From NCBI GenBank assembly GCA_964017045.1, contig OZ024807.1, positions 17,287,941-17,351,940 of the forward strand: a stretch of 64,000 bases of DNA, given 5' to 3'. The DNA comes from Omphiscola glabra. Lineage: Eukaryota > Mollusca > Gastropoda > Lymnaeidae. The notes under the pieces are model-generated. The model saw only the letters and a list, made by a program, of their open reading frames with translations. It did no database searches and was not told where the DNA came from. Positions 51,501 to 60,142 of this stretch are shown one piece after another. How positions within the stretch are numbered: position 1 is the first letter of the stretch; the number at the start of each line of letters is the position of its first letter. The position numbers were made by a program, and so were the translations under genes.

Positions 51501-53474
51501 GACATTGACCATTACCAGAAAGTGCAAAAGCTGATCAATAAGCTGGAAAGGAAAATACTCTGAAAGATATATCCACATTAACAAGACAATGATGGATGGA
51601 GAATATACAGGAATCAAGAAATGTTTCAGCTGTATATTAGCTCAAAGATACTGATGGCAATTAAAGGGGGCAGGCTTCTCTGGATGGGACAGATCCAGAG
51701 GATGCCAGATAATCCAGAAGAGGCCAGATAACAGAGGGGTAGAAGAGGTGCACAAACAGAAACCAAAGTGCTCATAGGTAGACAAAGACTAAGATAGACA
51801 GATGATTTGACAATGGATTTACAATCGGCAGGGGGTCTCTGCTTGGAGACAAGAGGCAATACATCTGTCCAATACTGAAGGATGGGCTCATGTGGCCCAG
51901 AGCCCTCAAAGAGCTATATCACCATTTTTATGAATAGTCTTTTTTGCCAAGAAAAGGCTAAAGCAGAATTGTATATAATGGTTATCCACAAAATGGGTTG
52001 TTAATAAAACGTGTTAAAACTCAACATGAAAAAAAATAAATTGAGATGCACCTTAAAGCCATTACGGAACCACTCAATGGAAGCAGCCGGTCTGCCATCC
52101 CTTGCTTCACAACTCAACTCTAAGGTCTTTTGTGTATATGGAACTTCCACTGTAGACCCATTCATATAGTCGAGAATCATAGGAGCTTCACATGGAACTG
52201 GAAAATATATTGATATGATAAAGGTTTGATTTACAAACATCAATTTAAAAGAAGGAATTTAAGAACTTTAATGAAGTTCGGGCCTTGAAATTGAAATGAA
52301 GAGAGGGTTAATTAATTTTATTATTTATGATCAAAAACTAATTTAATAGAAAAAACATAATTTTAAAATAATTTTATAAACACTTTCTTGGCGCGCGCCC
52401 CCCCCCCCCCCCCCCCCAACCAAAACAAAAAAAACCCACTGTTTCACCAGTTTAAGTAAATTTTTTTGAGAAAATATTTTCACTTGCAATTCATATAATA
52501 CACATTTTCTGTTACCTAAAACAGTAAGAGTAGCTCTTGCTTGCAATCTACTGTCTCCATCTTTGGGCAAAACTTGACATTCATATACAGCATCATCATC
52601 AAGAGAAGCATTGACAATCATCAAATTAAATTCATTCTCATGGCTAGATGTAATGGAGTATCTGTCAAGGCCTGGTATAGTTCTATTGAAGCCTATGTGA
52701 CAGATGGTAATTAAATAGAAGAGAATGTGAAAAAATTATGCAGTGTGTAAATAAATTATATGCAATGTAATATAATACATACAGTATGTAAATAACAATT
52801 AATTTTTAATAATTTTCAGTCTTTTAATTTTCATAAAAATCTTTAAGTAAGAAGAATCATGTAATGTTGATTTAACCACTATTTATTTTTTTTATTTAGC
52901 TAACCTAATGAAAAGCCATCTTTAGTCCACTGAACTGCTCCTTTCCTATCCCCTATGACACATTTCAACACTGCTGTCTGCCCACGAATCACGTTAGAAT
53001 CCTTTGGCTCTTCCTGAAAGTGTTGCACCGCTTCAACTAAAGCTTGAACAAAGAAGAGACGCTTAATTAATATCCAGGTCAGTTAGAGACATTTTTAATG
53101 TCGAAACACAATATTTTTAAACTAAAGGACAAAAACACACGTAATTTGTCAACTTAAAGGGAAAATAAACAATAATAAAAATTATTGTGTTCCTTATTTT
53201 CTGTAACTAAAAATATTTATATTATTATTATTTAAAGAAGTGTAAGTAATTTTATTAGCATCGCTTGTGAGCAATTAGGATTTAAATAAAAGTATTATAT
53301 ATTAGTTTTTTCTTTTAAGGAAAAAAATATTTTGCAATTAAAAATTATTAAAACAAATAAATTCCCATGAACAGGAAAATCATGTGAAAAATTCACAAAA
53401 CAAATTCACTTACCTACAGTCAAAACCAAATGAGTTAATTTTAGTTGCCATAATCTTAATGAATAATTTTCCAT
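30401..53474 (-). CDS. NPHS1: Nephrin-like Ig-superfamily adhesion receptor, 22 coding exons, complete
   Basis: Exons from 5' to 3' on the minus strand: 53414-53474, 52905-53042, 52516-52692, 52052-52197, 50288-50474, 49167-49454, 48894-49046, 48500-48655, 47610-47735, 47173-47340, 46471-46773, 45663-45938, 44962-45240, 44529-44647, 43842-44022, 41832-42020, 40678-40776, 40047-40208, 39290-39454, 37086-37183, 36284-36470, 30401-30549. They sum to 3807 bp: 1268 aa plus stop (human nephrin is about 1241). Order: signal peptide (1-20), Ig1-6, an Ig-like spacer without the canonical cysteine pair (about 635-726), Ig7-8, FN3 (about 920-1015), transmembrane helix (about 1036-1061), RRRKKR, then a tail with TPPPPPTR and a final RGHLV. 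The same spacer position and C-terminus occur in vertebrate nephrin as I recall it. Insect relatives are Sticks-and-stones and Hibris. Expected role: heterophilic adhesion with Neph-type receptors in filtration slits, cell fusion or synapse choice. The tissue role here is inference. Confidence 0.93.
31919..34286 (+). mobile_element. hAT transposon, 2368 bp, 15-bp TIRs, perfect 8-bp TSD
   Basis: CAGTGGTTCTTAACC at 31919-31933 and its reverse complement at 34272-34286. Target duplication GTCTATAC at 31911-31918 and 34287-34294. Contains a broken BED-finger transposase (32573-33971). Confidence 0.96.
32573..33971 (+). pseudogene. hAT transposase (ZBED5-like), broken
   Basis: The first 395 codons are open. 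A BED-type zinc finger shows Cys75, Cys78, His95 and His100, followed by the hAT RNase-H-like region. Where relatives have an LDESTD motif this copy reads IGESTD, and where they have CTDGAP it reads CTYGAP, so two expected acidic catalytic residues appear lost. EVRWLSRGKVLRRFLEL is intact. A frameshift near 33750 moves the reading to the next frame (FFQNENMDDFVEYL), a second one occurs near 33940, and the C-terminal hAT dimerisation domain is missing. Inactive relic. Confidence 0.9.
34350..35173 (+). mobile_element. RTE-like LINE 3' tail, split by an insertion
   Basis: 34376-34435 and 35055-35172 match successive parts of the LINE tail at 61066-61215 (shared GAAGATAACATCAAAGAGTG and the ending CTAAGGGACATGATGATGAT). 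The 619 bases between them are foreign. Confidence 0.85.
34436..35054. mobile_element. LTR-like insertion (619 bp) with 5-bp GACGG target duplication
   Basis: Flanked by GACGG at 34431-34435 and 35055-35059. Starts TGTTATAAAG. A TATA-like box (GAGTATAAAAAGG) lies near 34661-34673 and AT-rich 3' sequence follows. Size and TSD fit a solo LTR, but the end (GTGATA) is not the canonical CA. Confidence 0.6.
36284..36470 (-). CDS. NPHS1: nephrin exon 21: proline-rich tail
   Basis: GFNESDRPPSRPSSRSGKTP, PPPPTRSSSR and MMPPLPARNYEP. Several class-type SH3 ligand cores. Phase 0 in, phase 1 out, donor GTATGG. Confidence 0.9.
36776..36978. repeat. Inverted pair of hammerhead-ribozyme-like arms
   Basis: Two roughly 52-bp arms (36776-36830 and 36925-36977) are inverted copies around a ~95-base spacer. 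Each carries CTGATGAAGGCATGTGC. The minus-strand reading of the left arm continues with TGAAACG, so it has the CUGAUGA...GAAA hammerhead core. The right arm reads CCAAAACG, with the core G changed. Possibly a Penelope-type or retrozyme remnant. Confidence 0.5.
37086..37183 (-). CDS. NPHS1: nephrin exon 20: cytoplasmic tail
   Basis: Encodes LYRVAQPRQKKGNYENGMPN, then GEIYEFKNNRSK. Acceptor TTTGCAG, phase 1 in, phase 0 out. Entering in phase 0 would hit a stop within five codons. Confidence 0.85.
37225..37445. repeat. 36-bp tandem repeat, about 6 copies, in nephrin intron
   Basis: Unit has GTGACTTGTTTGTAGCTATT and ATAGTCACATTA, so each copy has a short GTGAC/GTCAC inverted pair. It begins about 40 bases from the acceptor of nephrin exon 20. 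Confidence 0.92.
38225..38252. repeat. (CAC)n microsatellite
   Basis: About nine CAC/CCA triplets in a nephrin intron. Confidence 0.9.
39290..39454 (-). CDS. NPHS1: nephrin exon 19: cytoplasmic tail
   Basis: Tyr/Ser/Asp-rich: NTFELYGPTS, SYGTYDKSMDDFSDDY, IRDYDV. Several tyrosines could be SH2 targets (inference). Two overlapping donors (GTGAGT and, 4 bases on, GTACAT). Only the second keeps the frame with exon 20. Confidence 0.82.
   Translation of the reverse strand, partial: QQVRALVTPIPLSFMDPQAKVKILIPLPQMTPEVMEPMTRAWMISLMTTLEIMM
40047..40208 (-). CDS. NPHS1: nephrin exon 18: transmembrane helix
   Basis: Hydrophobic run from VIIILVVCIV to GLILFFI (about 26 residues), followed by RRRKKR as the stop-transfer signal. 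Confidence 0.93.
40678..40776 (-). CDS. NPHS1: nephrin exon 17: second half of FN3
   Basis: GLELGTEYEMTVMAFNDRGE, the characteristic F-G strand region (L-TEY-x-V-A-N-G) of FN3. Phase 1 on both sides. Confidence 0.92.
41373..41490. mobile_element. Partial copy of the 20361-21950 transposon (left end)
   Basis: Shares GGTTACCCTAGAACTCC/GTTTACCCTCGAACTCC, the GTACAATAT motif and TAGTAAATAAATAAAAATA in the same order and spacing. The right end is not found. Confidence 0.7.
41832..42020 (-). CDS. NPHS1: nephrin exon 16: first half of FN3
   Basis: PPYNIEFNNATSNSITISWK, then FRVRYKP and YVYVDV: the A to E strands of a fibronectin type III domain with the core tryptophan. Confidence 0.92.
42140..43560 (+). 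mobile_element. RTE-like LINE, reverse transcriptase region, decayed
   Basis: Recognisable RT blocks in order: LHKKGSKLQCTNYRGISI, LGDYQYGFRQNR, LYVDYKMAYDSIKRKY, LRQGDSLSCILFNLTLE, then AYADE where the catalytic YADD is expected, KVNIFKYLGSLLNE, and a tail WLKGRPRLRCMDD..ALHGL. Multiple stops and frameshifts. Opposite strand to nephrin, inside its intron between exons 15 and 16. Confidence 0.9.
43842..44022 (-). CDS. NPHS1: nephrin exon 15: second half of Ig8
   Basis: EDYGAYVCTATNSKGSDS. Phase 0 in, phase 1 out. The next intron carries a decayed RTE-like LINE. Confidence 0.92.
44529..44647 (-). CDS. NPHS1: nephrin exon 14: first half of Ig8
   Basis: VSLKCSSKGVPDITVTWTR. Phase 1 in, phase 0 out, donor GTAAAC. 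Confidence 0.9.
44962..45240 (-). CDS. NPHS1: nephrin exon 13: Ig7
   Basis: AIFSCRVDASP, ITWAREN, GTFKCIADNRIGSPD. Phase 1 on both sides, donor GTGAGT. Confidence 0.93.
45663..45938 (-). CDS. NPHS1: nephrin exon 12: Ig-like spacer domain without disulfide
   Basis: Ig-like strand pattern (AILNLTAYANPADVTYILYK; GNYMIKGTNQQG) but with Leu and Ile where Ig cysteines are expected, and no core tryptophan. Its place between Ig6 and Ig7 corresponds to the nephrin spacer. Confidence 0.92.
46471..46773 (-). CDS. NPHS1: nephrin exon 11: Ig6
   Basis: Single-exon Ig domain: LNLTCISSSSNPPAEIVWVR and ALYGCRATN. Phase 1 on both sides. Confidence 0.93.
47173..47340 (-). CDS. NPHS1: nephrin exon 10: second half of Ig5
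   Basis: Contains MATYTCRAGNRATTTD. Phase 1 on both sides. Confidence 0.9.
47610..47735 (-). CDS. NPHS1: nephrin exon 9: first half of Ig5
   Basis: YPPNEPEISGYEGGTPIKAG, RMTCISVGGNP, LKWFK. The acceptor region is duplicated 49 bases upstream in the intron (see findings). Confidence 0.9.
47736..47790 (-). repeat. Duplicated splice acceptor region of nephrin exon 9
   Basis: TATTCAGATCCACCTAATGA occurs at the real exon 9 start and again 49 bases upstream in the intron. Confidence 0.85.
48500..48655 (-). CDS. NPHS1: nephrin exon 8: second half of Ig4
   Basis: Contains ETVYTCRASNAAFGQ. Phase 1 on both sides, donor GTAAGT. Confidence 0.9.
48894..49046 (-). CDS. NPHS1: nephrin exon 7: first half of Ig4
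   Basis: FPPTSVKITGADEPVKAGDT, then ITLTCESS and IIWYAK. Phase 1 on both sides. Confidence 0.9.
49167..49454 (-). CDS. NPHS1: nephrin exon 6: Ig3
   Basis: A whole Ig domain in one exon: LVLTCSSEGGNP, VTWYRNN, AVYQCRVSN. Phase 1 on both sides. Confidence 0.93.
50288..50474 (-). CDS. NPHS1: nephrin exon 5: second half of Ig2
   Basis: Contains AIYKCQARNSAVFGPP with the second cysteine. Phase 0 in, phase 1 out with donor GTAAGT. Confidence 0.92.
50618..50792. mobile_element. Short TIR element with poly-G tract
   Basis: Starts CAGGCCTGCACCGG and ends ATGTGCGGGCCTG; inverted ends of about 11-13 bases. Internal G run 50630-50642. No clean target duplication seen. Confidence 0.55.
51220..51900 (+). 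mobile_element. LINE 3' end remnant in nephrin intron 4
   Basis: YTFNYLGPTINEEQ, RPVVMFASETLTITRK, then broken tail sequence. A (GA)n run is at 51251-51269. Opposite strand to nephrin. Confidence 0.7.
52052..52197 (-). CDS. NPHS1: nephrin exon 4: first half of Ig2
   Basis: Contains LELSCEARDG and IEWFRNGFK (cysteine and tryptophan). Phase 1 in, phase 0 out. Confidence 0.92.
52516..52692 (-). CDS. NPHS1: nephrin exon 3: second half of Ig1
   Basis: Contains RYSITSSHENEFNLMIVN and DDDAVYECQV, the second Ig1 cysteine. Phase 1 on both sides. A poly-C tract lies in the downstream intron at 52400-52418. Confidence 0.92.
52905..53042 (-). CDS. NPHS1: nephrin exon 2: first half of Ig1
   Basis: Starts LVEAVQHFQEEPKDSNVIRG. 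Carries the first Ig cysteine (VLKCV) and tryptophan (VQWTKDGFSLG). The WTKDGFALG-type motif is characteristic of Ig1 in nephrin/Neph proteins. Confidence 0.9.
53414..53474 (-). CDS. NPHS1: nephrin exon 1: start codon and signal peptide
   Basis: Encodes MENYSLRLWQLKLTHLVLTV, then a donor GTAAGT (phase 1). Short N-region and hydrophobic core, with likely cleavage around the exon junction. This is the only ATG compatible in phase with exon 2 that I found. 5' UTR exons were not identified. Confidence 0.75.
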
Positions 53475-55521
53475 TGTTGCCTATACAGCTCACATGTAAT
53501 GGATTTCAGCTTTTTTTAAATCTCTTCTGTCACTTTAATTCAAATATCTTTACAATTCCTTCTCAAAATCCTGCTGGAAATAAACATAGAAGGAAAAAAC
53601 TCAAATTAGTATTATTAATGTAAACAATGAAAAAAGAAGGTATATTTTTTAATGAGTTAATTTAATATAAACCAATTTAAAATAAAAAAATTGAAATTTA
53701 TTGAAATTGAAAAATATAAATACATTTTGTAGGGGAGAATTCAAAAAAATCTATTAATCAATGAAATGAATTACTTAAAACAAATTTATTAAAAATGAAA
53801 ACAATCTGTACAATCCATGTCTCTTATGTGCACTGGGGTAGGAAGACGGGGGCTTATGTGTGCTATATATATATAAATATATATCATGTTATATTTTATG
53901 GTTTTTGTTAGTAAGCGGCGGCAAAATAAGGATCCCCCCAGGTTTACCAAGCTCACAAGCCACTTTGTTTAAATCACAAATTGAAATGAACTAAATGTAT
54001 TTTGCAACTATTGGTGCTCTACAGTTTATAAATCAATATAGATATATGTGGAGATCAGATATACAAATCAAGTGACTTTTTAAGAGAAGTATGAAACAGA
54101 ATTGTTTGATGGCTGTTTTTGGCAAGACGATTGGATACATTATGATATTTTCTAAATACACTATGACTATGAGTTTTGGTACTGTATTTTCTAAAAGACA
54201 GAGCAAACTGTGTTGAATCAGATGCCTCACTGTACTAACATAATAATACCCTATCTTATAATATAAAATGCATTTTTAGTTTGGATTTTTTGTTGTGTCT
54301 TCATCAGAAAGGATAGAGCAACCATGGACCATGGTACTGCTGTATAAAGACTGAAAGATGAAATAATTTTAAAAAATTTAAAGCAATTAGAATTGTCAGA
54401 TTATAACCCCATAATATCCATGAAATAGTAATTTTTAGTATAGCGTTTATATTTTGTGTCATGTAATAGTGGGGTTTTAAATTACTATGCACAATTAGCA
54501 GGGGAATTTAGGAAGATGGGTGAATTAACTGATTTCATTTTTTTTTTAAAGGCTCTTTGAATTTCTAGTGGTTAGAGAGAAATCTCAATGTGAAGAATGT
54601 GATAGTGATGATGAAATCTAGTTTTACAAGTTTTGTAAATTTGTGGACGTTTTGTATGTGAAAAAAAAATTCTTGTCTTTTTTTAATGAACTTAAAAAAA
54701 ATGTGCAATGAACATATGCAAAGGCCCTAAATTATTGGTATCCATGCCAGTATGTCCAAATTTGCGTTATAGTTCAATTTTTTTGTCTTTCTCTATTTAT
54801 TTATATTATTATTAATAAGTATAGTCTATATTGTCAAATATTGTGTCTCTAGTATTAATCTAGTCTTTCTTAATCCTTTTCTTTCTGATCATTACTTATA
54901 CTGTCATACCCATACTCTTCCTAATAACTCATTAATGTCATAGTTAAAAAATTCTCCTCTTACGCTTGCATTCACTTTCACAGATTAGGTTAAGGTTGGT
55001 AGGCCTAGTTACGCCTAGTACTAAACCAACATTAACTAACTAGGCGGGTGAGTCTCACTTTTGACTCTCACTCATTCATACTAATTAACTAATCATACCC
55101 AGTCGCTAGTCACACCAAACTCATACTCAAAGCCAAAAGGTCCAGCCAACCCAGACCGAAGCTAAATAAAGACATATTAGTACACAGGCTCGAAATTATA
55201 GATAAATATATGGTAGAAAAAGTTACCATCGTTGGGCACATTCGCGAATTAATTATTGTAAGTCCTGACTTCAAAAAAAGTTAGCACGCTCCATAATATT
55301 TACTTCCTGTTGGCCAGGTTACAGACCACTTGATGCTGCCAAAAAGATTTATGTTTTATACTTGTAATTCAGTACCAAGTAAGGAATAATTTTCGGATAT
55401 CACATCAATTCACTCCACTGAATACTCCAGTAGAATTTAACAATTTGAATGGTATTCAAATTAATAAATCGAAATGTTTACTCAAATTTCAGAAAGAAAC
55501 AAAAATGTTAGGTCTCCACAT
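53475..55521. other. Upstream of nephrin, no exon found
   Basis: AT-rich. Should contain the nephrin promoter or 5' UTR introns, but no core promoter could be singled out. Holds one copy of a dispersed repeat (53767-53962). Confidence 0.45.
53767..53962. repeat. Dispersed repeat, copy 1
   Basis: About 140 bases (GCACTGGGGTAGGAAGACGG onward, through GGCGGCAAAATAAGGATC) match 57109-57290 almost exactly, with a weaker left extension. Same orientation. Confidence 0.92.
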
Positions 55522-55911
55522 TTAATGGACTACGATTAGTCGATTGTTTTGTCACGTGATACGTGTAAAAACAAGTAATACTTCCGGTAGGCTGTCTGCA
55601 ACACACTAGTCGCTCACAAATTTTTCTTCAAACAACTTTCTTCCTTTAATCATAACTGAATTATAATTATTGTCACATTTATTGAATGTCATTTAAAGAA
55701 ACGCGTGTATTCAAGAATATTTTGAAAAGTAAAATTTTAATAAACACTGGGGAAGCGCTGATGGAGACAAACATTTTGCTTTAGAATTAATGATAATGGC
55801 TGATCAGCTGTTTATCTGTTGTTATGTGTTGTTATGTGTAGCAGAAAGCCTACTAATGGCTGGTACGTATCACGTGACAAAACAAGGAAGTGACTAATCG
55901 TAGTCCATTAA
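55522..55911. mobile_element. MITE with TTAA target sites and CACGTG-containing TIRs
   Basis: TTAA then TGGACTACGATTAGTC at 55526-55541; the reverse complement at 55892-55907, then TTAA. Internal arms share TTGTTTTGTCACGTGATACG, making a TIR of about 45 bp with one gap. TTAA sites fit Kolobok or piggyBac-type relatives. Confidence 0.85.
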
Positions 55912-57100
55912 CAGCCAGCAACACGACTTTTGTTTCTATTGGTGCACATTACGTTAACTACACACCCCTCACCATACACGCTTGAGGCAGCACGGTGCCA
56001 GTACTCACGTTACCTGTACCTCTCCTGTCTGTAACAAGATTTTATATATAGCTCAAATGTTTAGTTTTTTTAAACACCATTTTCTCAAAATGATTTTTCG
56101 GATTTGTTAAAGGGCAGACCTATCACACTTTATTTGAGCGAATGACATGAATGATACAATTATTAAATCATTGATTATTATGTTTGATTTTTGAGTCGTT
56201 ATAATATCTTAGAAGCCGATGATGAGCATGTGTTGGTACTCTCTGTTGTACCTGCCCTCAGAAACGAAACCAAAACATGAGTCATCTTTATGAGTAACCT
56301 TGACTTTCTTCGGCGCTTAAACTATCCAGTCAAAATAAGGGCCGTATAAGCCATAAGGGCGTAGACCTACAACACAGACCTCATAGAGAAGGGTTTCATA
56401 ATCTTTAGCAGCGCCGCAACCCTTTTGATTTCAAAACAATACCCGCATCCCCCAAATCTCGGTTTCAAAGCATATTTACCTCACCTTTGCGACAAAAAAC
56501 GCTAATAAAAAGCAAATAAACATGCGTTTATGGGTCTTCCTGCACCCCCTGACACTGCCTCACGCACCCAAATGATGCTTGGTTAAGAACCCTTGTCATA
56601 GAGCAATATTTTAATATCCGGTTTCTTGTTAATAATTATTAAATATAAATTAACATACCAAATTTAAAAGTTAAACTTATTAATTAAAGAAATTAACCCA
56701 GAAGATATTTAACTTTAACGATTGGAATCTCCTCTCCGCCAAATGGGTGCAAGAATGGGCAAAAGTTGGGGTAGGGGGTTAGGTAAACCCCTGCAATTAC
56801 TAAATTATTAACAATTATTGAGGGAAAAAAAACTAAATCGATACAAAGTAAAAGTGAACTTAATTATTAATTATGAAAAAATGCTAGAAGTGTCACTGAA
56901 CTGTTAATATGTCCAAAAAAGTGGGGGGGGGGGGGAGGAGGGAATATACAGTTTTGCATTTCCTGTTTATATTAAAACTTTACGTTATGCCTTAAAATTA
57001 TAGACGTATAACCCATTTCCCCACCCCCCACCCCAACCTACAAAAACTAATAATAAATACATTGGTGTAGAGCAGATTCCCGAACTCTGTTCTTTTAAAT
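55912..57100. other. Intergenic, no gene recognised
   Basis: 56400-56600 resembles hAT end debris (ending TTGGTTAAGAACCC). Poly-G at 56923-56935. Nothing else seen. Confidence 0.4.
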
Positions 57101-57108
57101 AAAGAAGT

Positions 57109-57290
57109 GAATTACTTAAAACAAATTTAGTAACATTTAAAAATGTCTCTTACGTGCACTGGGGTAGGAAGACGGGGGCTTATGTGTGATATATATGTAT
57201 ATATATCATAATATATTTTATGGTTTTTGTTAGTAGGCGGCGGCAAAATAAGGATCGTCCCAGGTTTACCAAACTCTTTGACTACGCTAC
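57109..57290. repeat. Dispersed repeat, copy 2
   Basis: Direct copy of 53767-53962, 3.3 kb away. Differences are few and concentrated in a TA-rich stretch. Confidence 0.92.
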
Positions 57291-57388
57291 TGCTTACATG
57301 CAAATAATGAACTCTGCGAACTATAACAACTAAATGCACAATGATTTACTTTTTATATTATGTTAATATTTTTTAAACACGGGATACA

Positions 57389-57579
57389 CAGGGGCGTCAT
57401 TTCAGTTTTTTTCGGGGGGGGGGGGGGGGGTGGAACCAAAACTTGTTCGGCTTCTTAGTTTGTTTATTACTGGAGGCATTACAGTACATATCAATTCAAA
57501 TAAAAAGTCCAAAATCAAGGGGTGGGGGGGGGGGGGGGTAAATCCCCCCCCCCCTATCCCTACCCAAATGACGTCCCTG
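57389..57579. mobile_element. MITE of the CGTCATTT family, 191 bp
   Basis: Starts CAGGGGCGTCATTT and ends AAATGACGTCCCTG. Flanks GGGATACA and GGGCTTCA agree at 6 of 8 positions. Contains three G/C homopolymers. Confidence 0.82.
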
Positions 57580-58095
57580 GGGCTTCAGTGTGAAAACTTT
57601 TAATATAGTCACAATCAGTGGAGTAGCCAGGATTTTCATAAGTGGTTGGGAGGGGGGGGGGGCGGTTCGAAGTCCGAAGACGCGTGGACTACATACGTGT
57701 TTTTTAATAATTTGTTTAGCCAAATCTTTAATTAAACAAAAATGTATTTGCTATTTCGAAGTGTACTTGTTATAAAGCGCCATAGAGCGCCAGGGGAAAA
57801 CCTGTGATTCAGTAAGGGGGCCGAGAATCGAACAGTTTTGAGAACCGCTGGCGCAGCCGACCAAAATAACGCACGGAAACGTACAAAGGGAAACGGTCGA
57901 CTAAATATCATTGCCACTAGTATGATATTTAGTACGTTCATTGGTGGAAAAACACAAAGCAACGGTATGACGATTACAAAACATTGCGGTGATTAAAAAA
58001 AAGAAAATCCTTAAAGATATAAATAGACTATTAAATGCACTGTCAGAGTGTCCGGATTGTTATTATGGAATTTGTGAATGAATGAATGAATGACC

Positions 58096-58264
58096 CAGTG
58101 GCGTAGTGAGAAGGGGTCAAGGGGGGGGGGCATCATGCTCAGGGCGCTACTCACAAAGGGGCGCCAAATTGTTTATTTTACATATAATATTGTATGGTTT
58201 TCGAAAAAGGGGGCGCTAAAAAGGTATTGTGCCCCGGGCGCGAGTTAAGATCGCTACGCCACTG
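58096..58264. mobile_element. hAT-type MITE, second copy
   Basis: Starts CAGTGGCGTAGTGAG and ends TCGCTACGCCACTG. Flanks GAATGACC (58088-58095) and GAACGACC (58265-58272) differ at one base. Same interior as 22576-22765, including GCCCCGGGCGCGAGTTAAG. Confidence 0.9.
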
Positions 58265-59415
58265 GAACGACCGCCCCCAAACTGCCTACGTAATAAATTA
58301 TAAATCCTAATGTAGGCTTACCATTATTTTCAATGTCGATTGGGGGGGGGGGGGGGTGGCGAAGGGGCCAACTACTCCGGTCGGCATTTTCGTTTCTTAT
58401 TACAATGCTACTAGAAGAGGAGTGGCCGTAGGCGATAATTACTCTCACGGGGCGTCAAGTCTGCAACATAAGAACCTTCGAGAGCAGTCTGTGAAAATCG
58501 ACATCCAGGCTCATATCTCTTTTGTAAAAGCAGACACATATCTGAAGGGGCGTTTAGTGGCAGCGCCGTACGTCCCTATAACAGGGCCGCACCGTGTAGC
58601 ATCCATCTTCTAACTAATGATGTGTTAAGTTGTGTCTCTGTGAGTTCCCGACAGAATACAAACAACACGCACAATCTCATTAAAACCTTTTCACACCCCA
58701 AACACTTTCCTTGGTCTACCCGGAATTCCGGATGCAGGCATTTCCCATGGCCCAAAATCCGTTTCTTCCATCCTACACAATCACAGAAACACATTTATTA
58801 AAAAAATATATTTCACAACATCCTTCATAATTACAGACTTCTCAACCCTTGTTGACAGACAACATCACATTACTACCATAAGAATAGTATTATAATAGAT
58901 GTGTATTTTTGAAAGCAACATTTTGGGGGTTTGCCCTGGATGACATTTAGTCAAGGTACGCACAGTGTTTGAAAAGTTACATCTTGTGTTTATGGTATTT
59001 GGGGATAGAAAGACGGTTTAGTCTATCATTATTCCCACTTGAATCTACTTTCATATAAATATTTCAATTTTATCATTATTCTCACTTTCAATCTATTTTC
59101 ATATAATAAATATATTTATTTTTATCCTTTTCTCACTTGAACTTGAATCTACTTTCTAATAAATGTATGCATTCTTTAAGTCAAAATATCTAACAGTCTA
59201 GTAATAGGAATTTTAAAGAAATGTTATAATCATGAGAATATTTCTGACTTCAAGGCTAGCATTTTACTTCTATCTTGTCATAGGAACATTTGAAAATGGG
59301 TTGGGGAGGGCCTAGGGGGTTTCATAGGATGCAGACGGAGCATTTGGCGTAGGCGTCGTAGTTAAAAAGGCCACACATTTACAGTGCACTTTTTCATACA
59401 TTAACGCACGTTTCA

Positions 59416-59488
59416 TAATTCCAGCTATGTGCGCCGGCTAAGCCTATCTATAATTCCAGCTATGTGCGCCGGCTAAGCCTATCTATAA
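59416..59488. repeat. 36-bp tandem duplication
   Basis: Two exact copies of a unit containing CCAGCTATGTGCGCCGGCTA. Confidence 0.93.
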
Positions 59489-59697
59489 TTATTTCACCAA
59501 GAAAAAACTGTCTGACAGAAAATGCCGCCCATCAATATATAGGAAAAATTTCCGCCCGGGGTGGACCACCCTCTCCGTACCACCTTCCTACGCCTGTGAA
59601 GCGTTTAGCAACACCGGAAATGTGTTTTAAAGGAACAAGTACAAACATGTACTTAAAAAACGATTTTATTTTTTATTTTGTCCCCTTAGTTTGGTTC

Positions 59698-59887
59698 GGG
59701 GACGTCATATGGGTAGGGCACGGGTGGAGCATTTGCTCTCCCCCCCCTCCCCCCCCCCTCCCCCGAATTCGGAGGTTTTATTTAAATTGCTATGTACTGT
59801 GGCGCCTCCAGTAATAAACAACTTATCACAAGCCGACCAGGTTTTGGTTTTGCCCCTCCCTGAAAACACCGGAAATGACGCCCATGG
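59698..59887. mobile_element. MITE of the CGTCATTT family, inverted copy
   Basis: Starts GGGGACGTCATATGGGTAGG, ends GAAATGACGCCCATGG. Flanked by TTTGGTTC at 59690-59697 and 59888-59895. Orientation opposite to the 57.4-kb copy. C-rich interior. Confidence 0.8.
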
Positions 59888-59999
59888 TTTGGTTCAGTAC
59901 CAACAAAAAGATTACCTAACATGAATGTTGTTAACAGTTGTATGTCACTAACATAAATAACCAACACAACAACAACTCGGGTTCAAAGTTCAAGGGAAC

Positions 60000-60142
60000 C
60001 AGTGGCGGAGTGGCTGGCATTTATTTTCTTTATTTGGTGGCGCAGCAATTTTGGCCAACTGCAGAGTTTTTCGTGGAAAAGGGGGGGGGGCGGCAAAGTT
60101 CTCGGTCCGCCCCGGGTGTCACTAACCCTGGCTGCACCACTG
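60000..60142. mobile_element. Short TIR element, 143 bp
   Basis: Starts CAGTGGCGGAGTGGCTGG, ends CCCTGGCTGCACCACTG. Imperfect inverted ends and a poly-G tract. Target duplication not clear. Confidence 0.55.

Noticed and set aside
57660..57680. tRNA-type B box (GGTTCGAAGTCC) suggesting a SINE
   Set aside because: No matching A box at the right distance, and it sits in MITE-like sequence.
58356..58613. 85-codon ORF near a poly-G tract
   Set aside because: No family signature or splice support; begins next to MITE debris.
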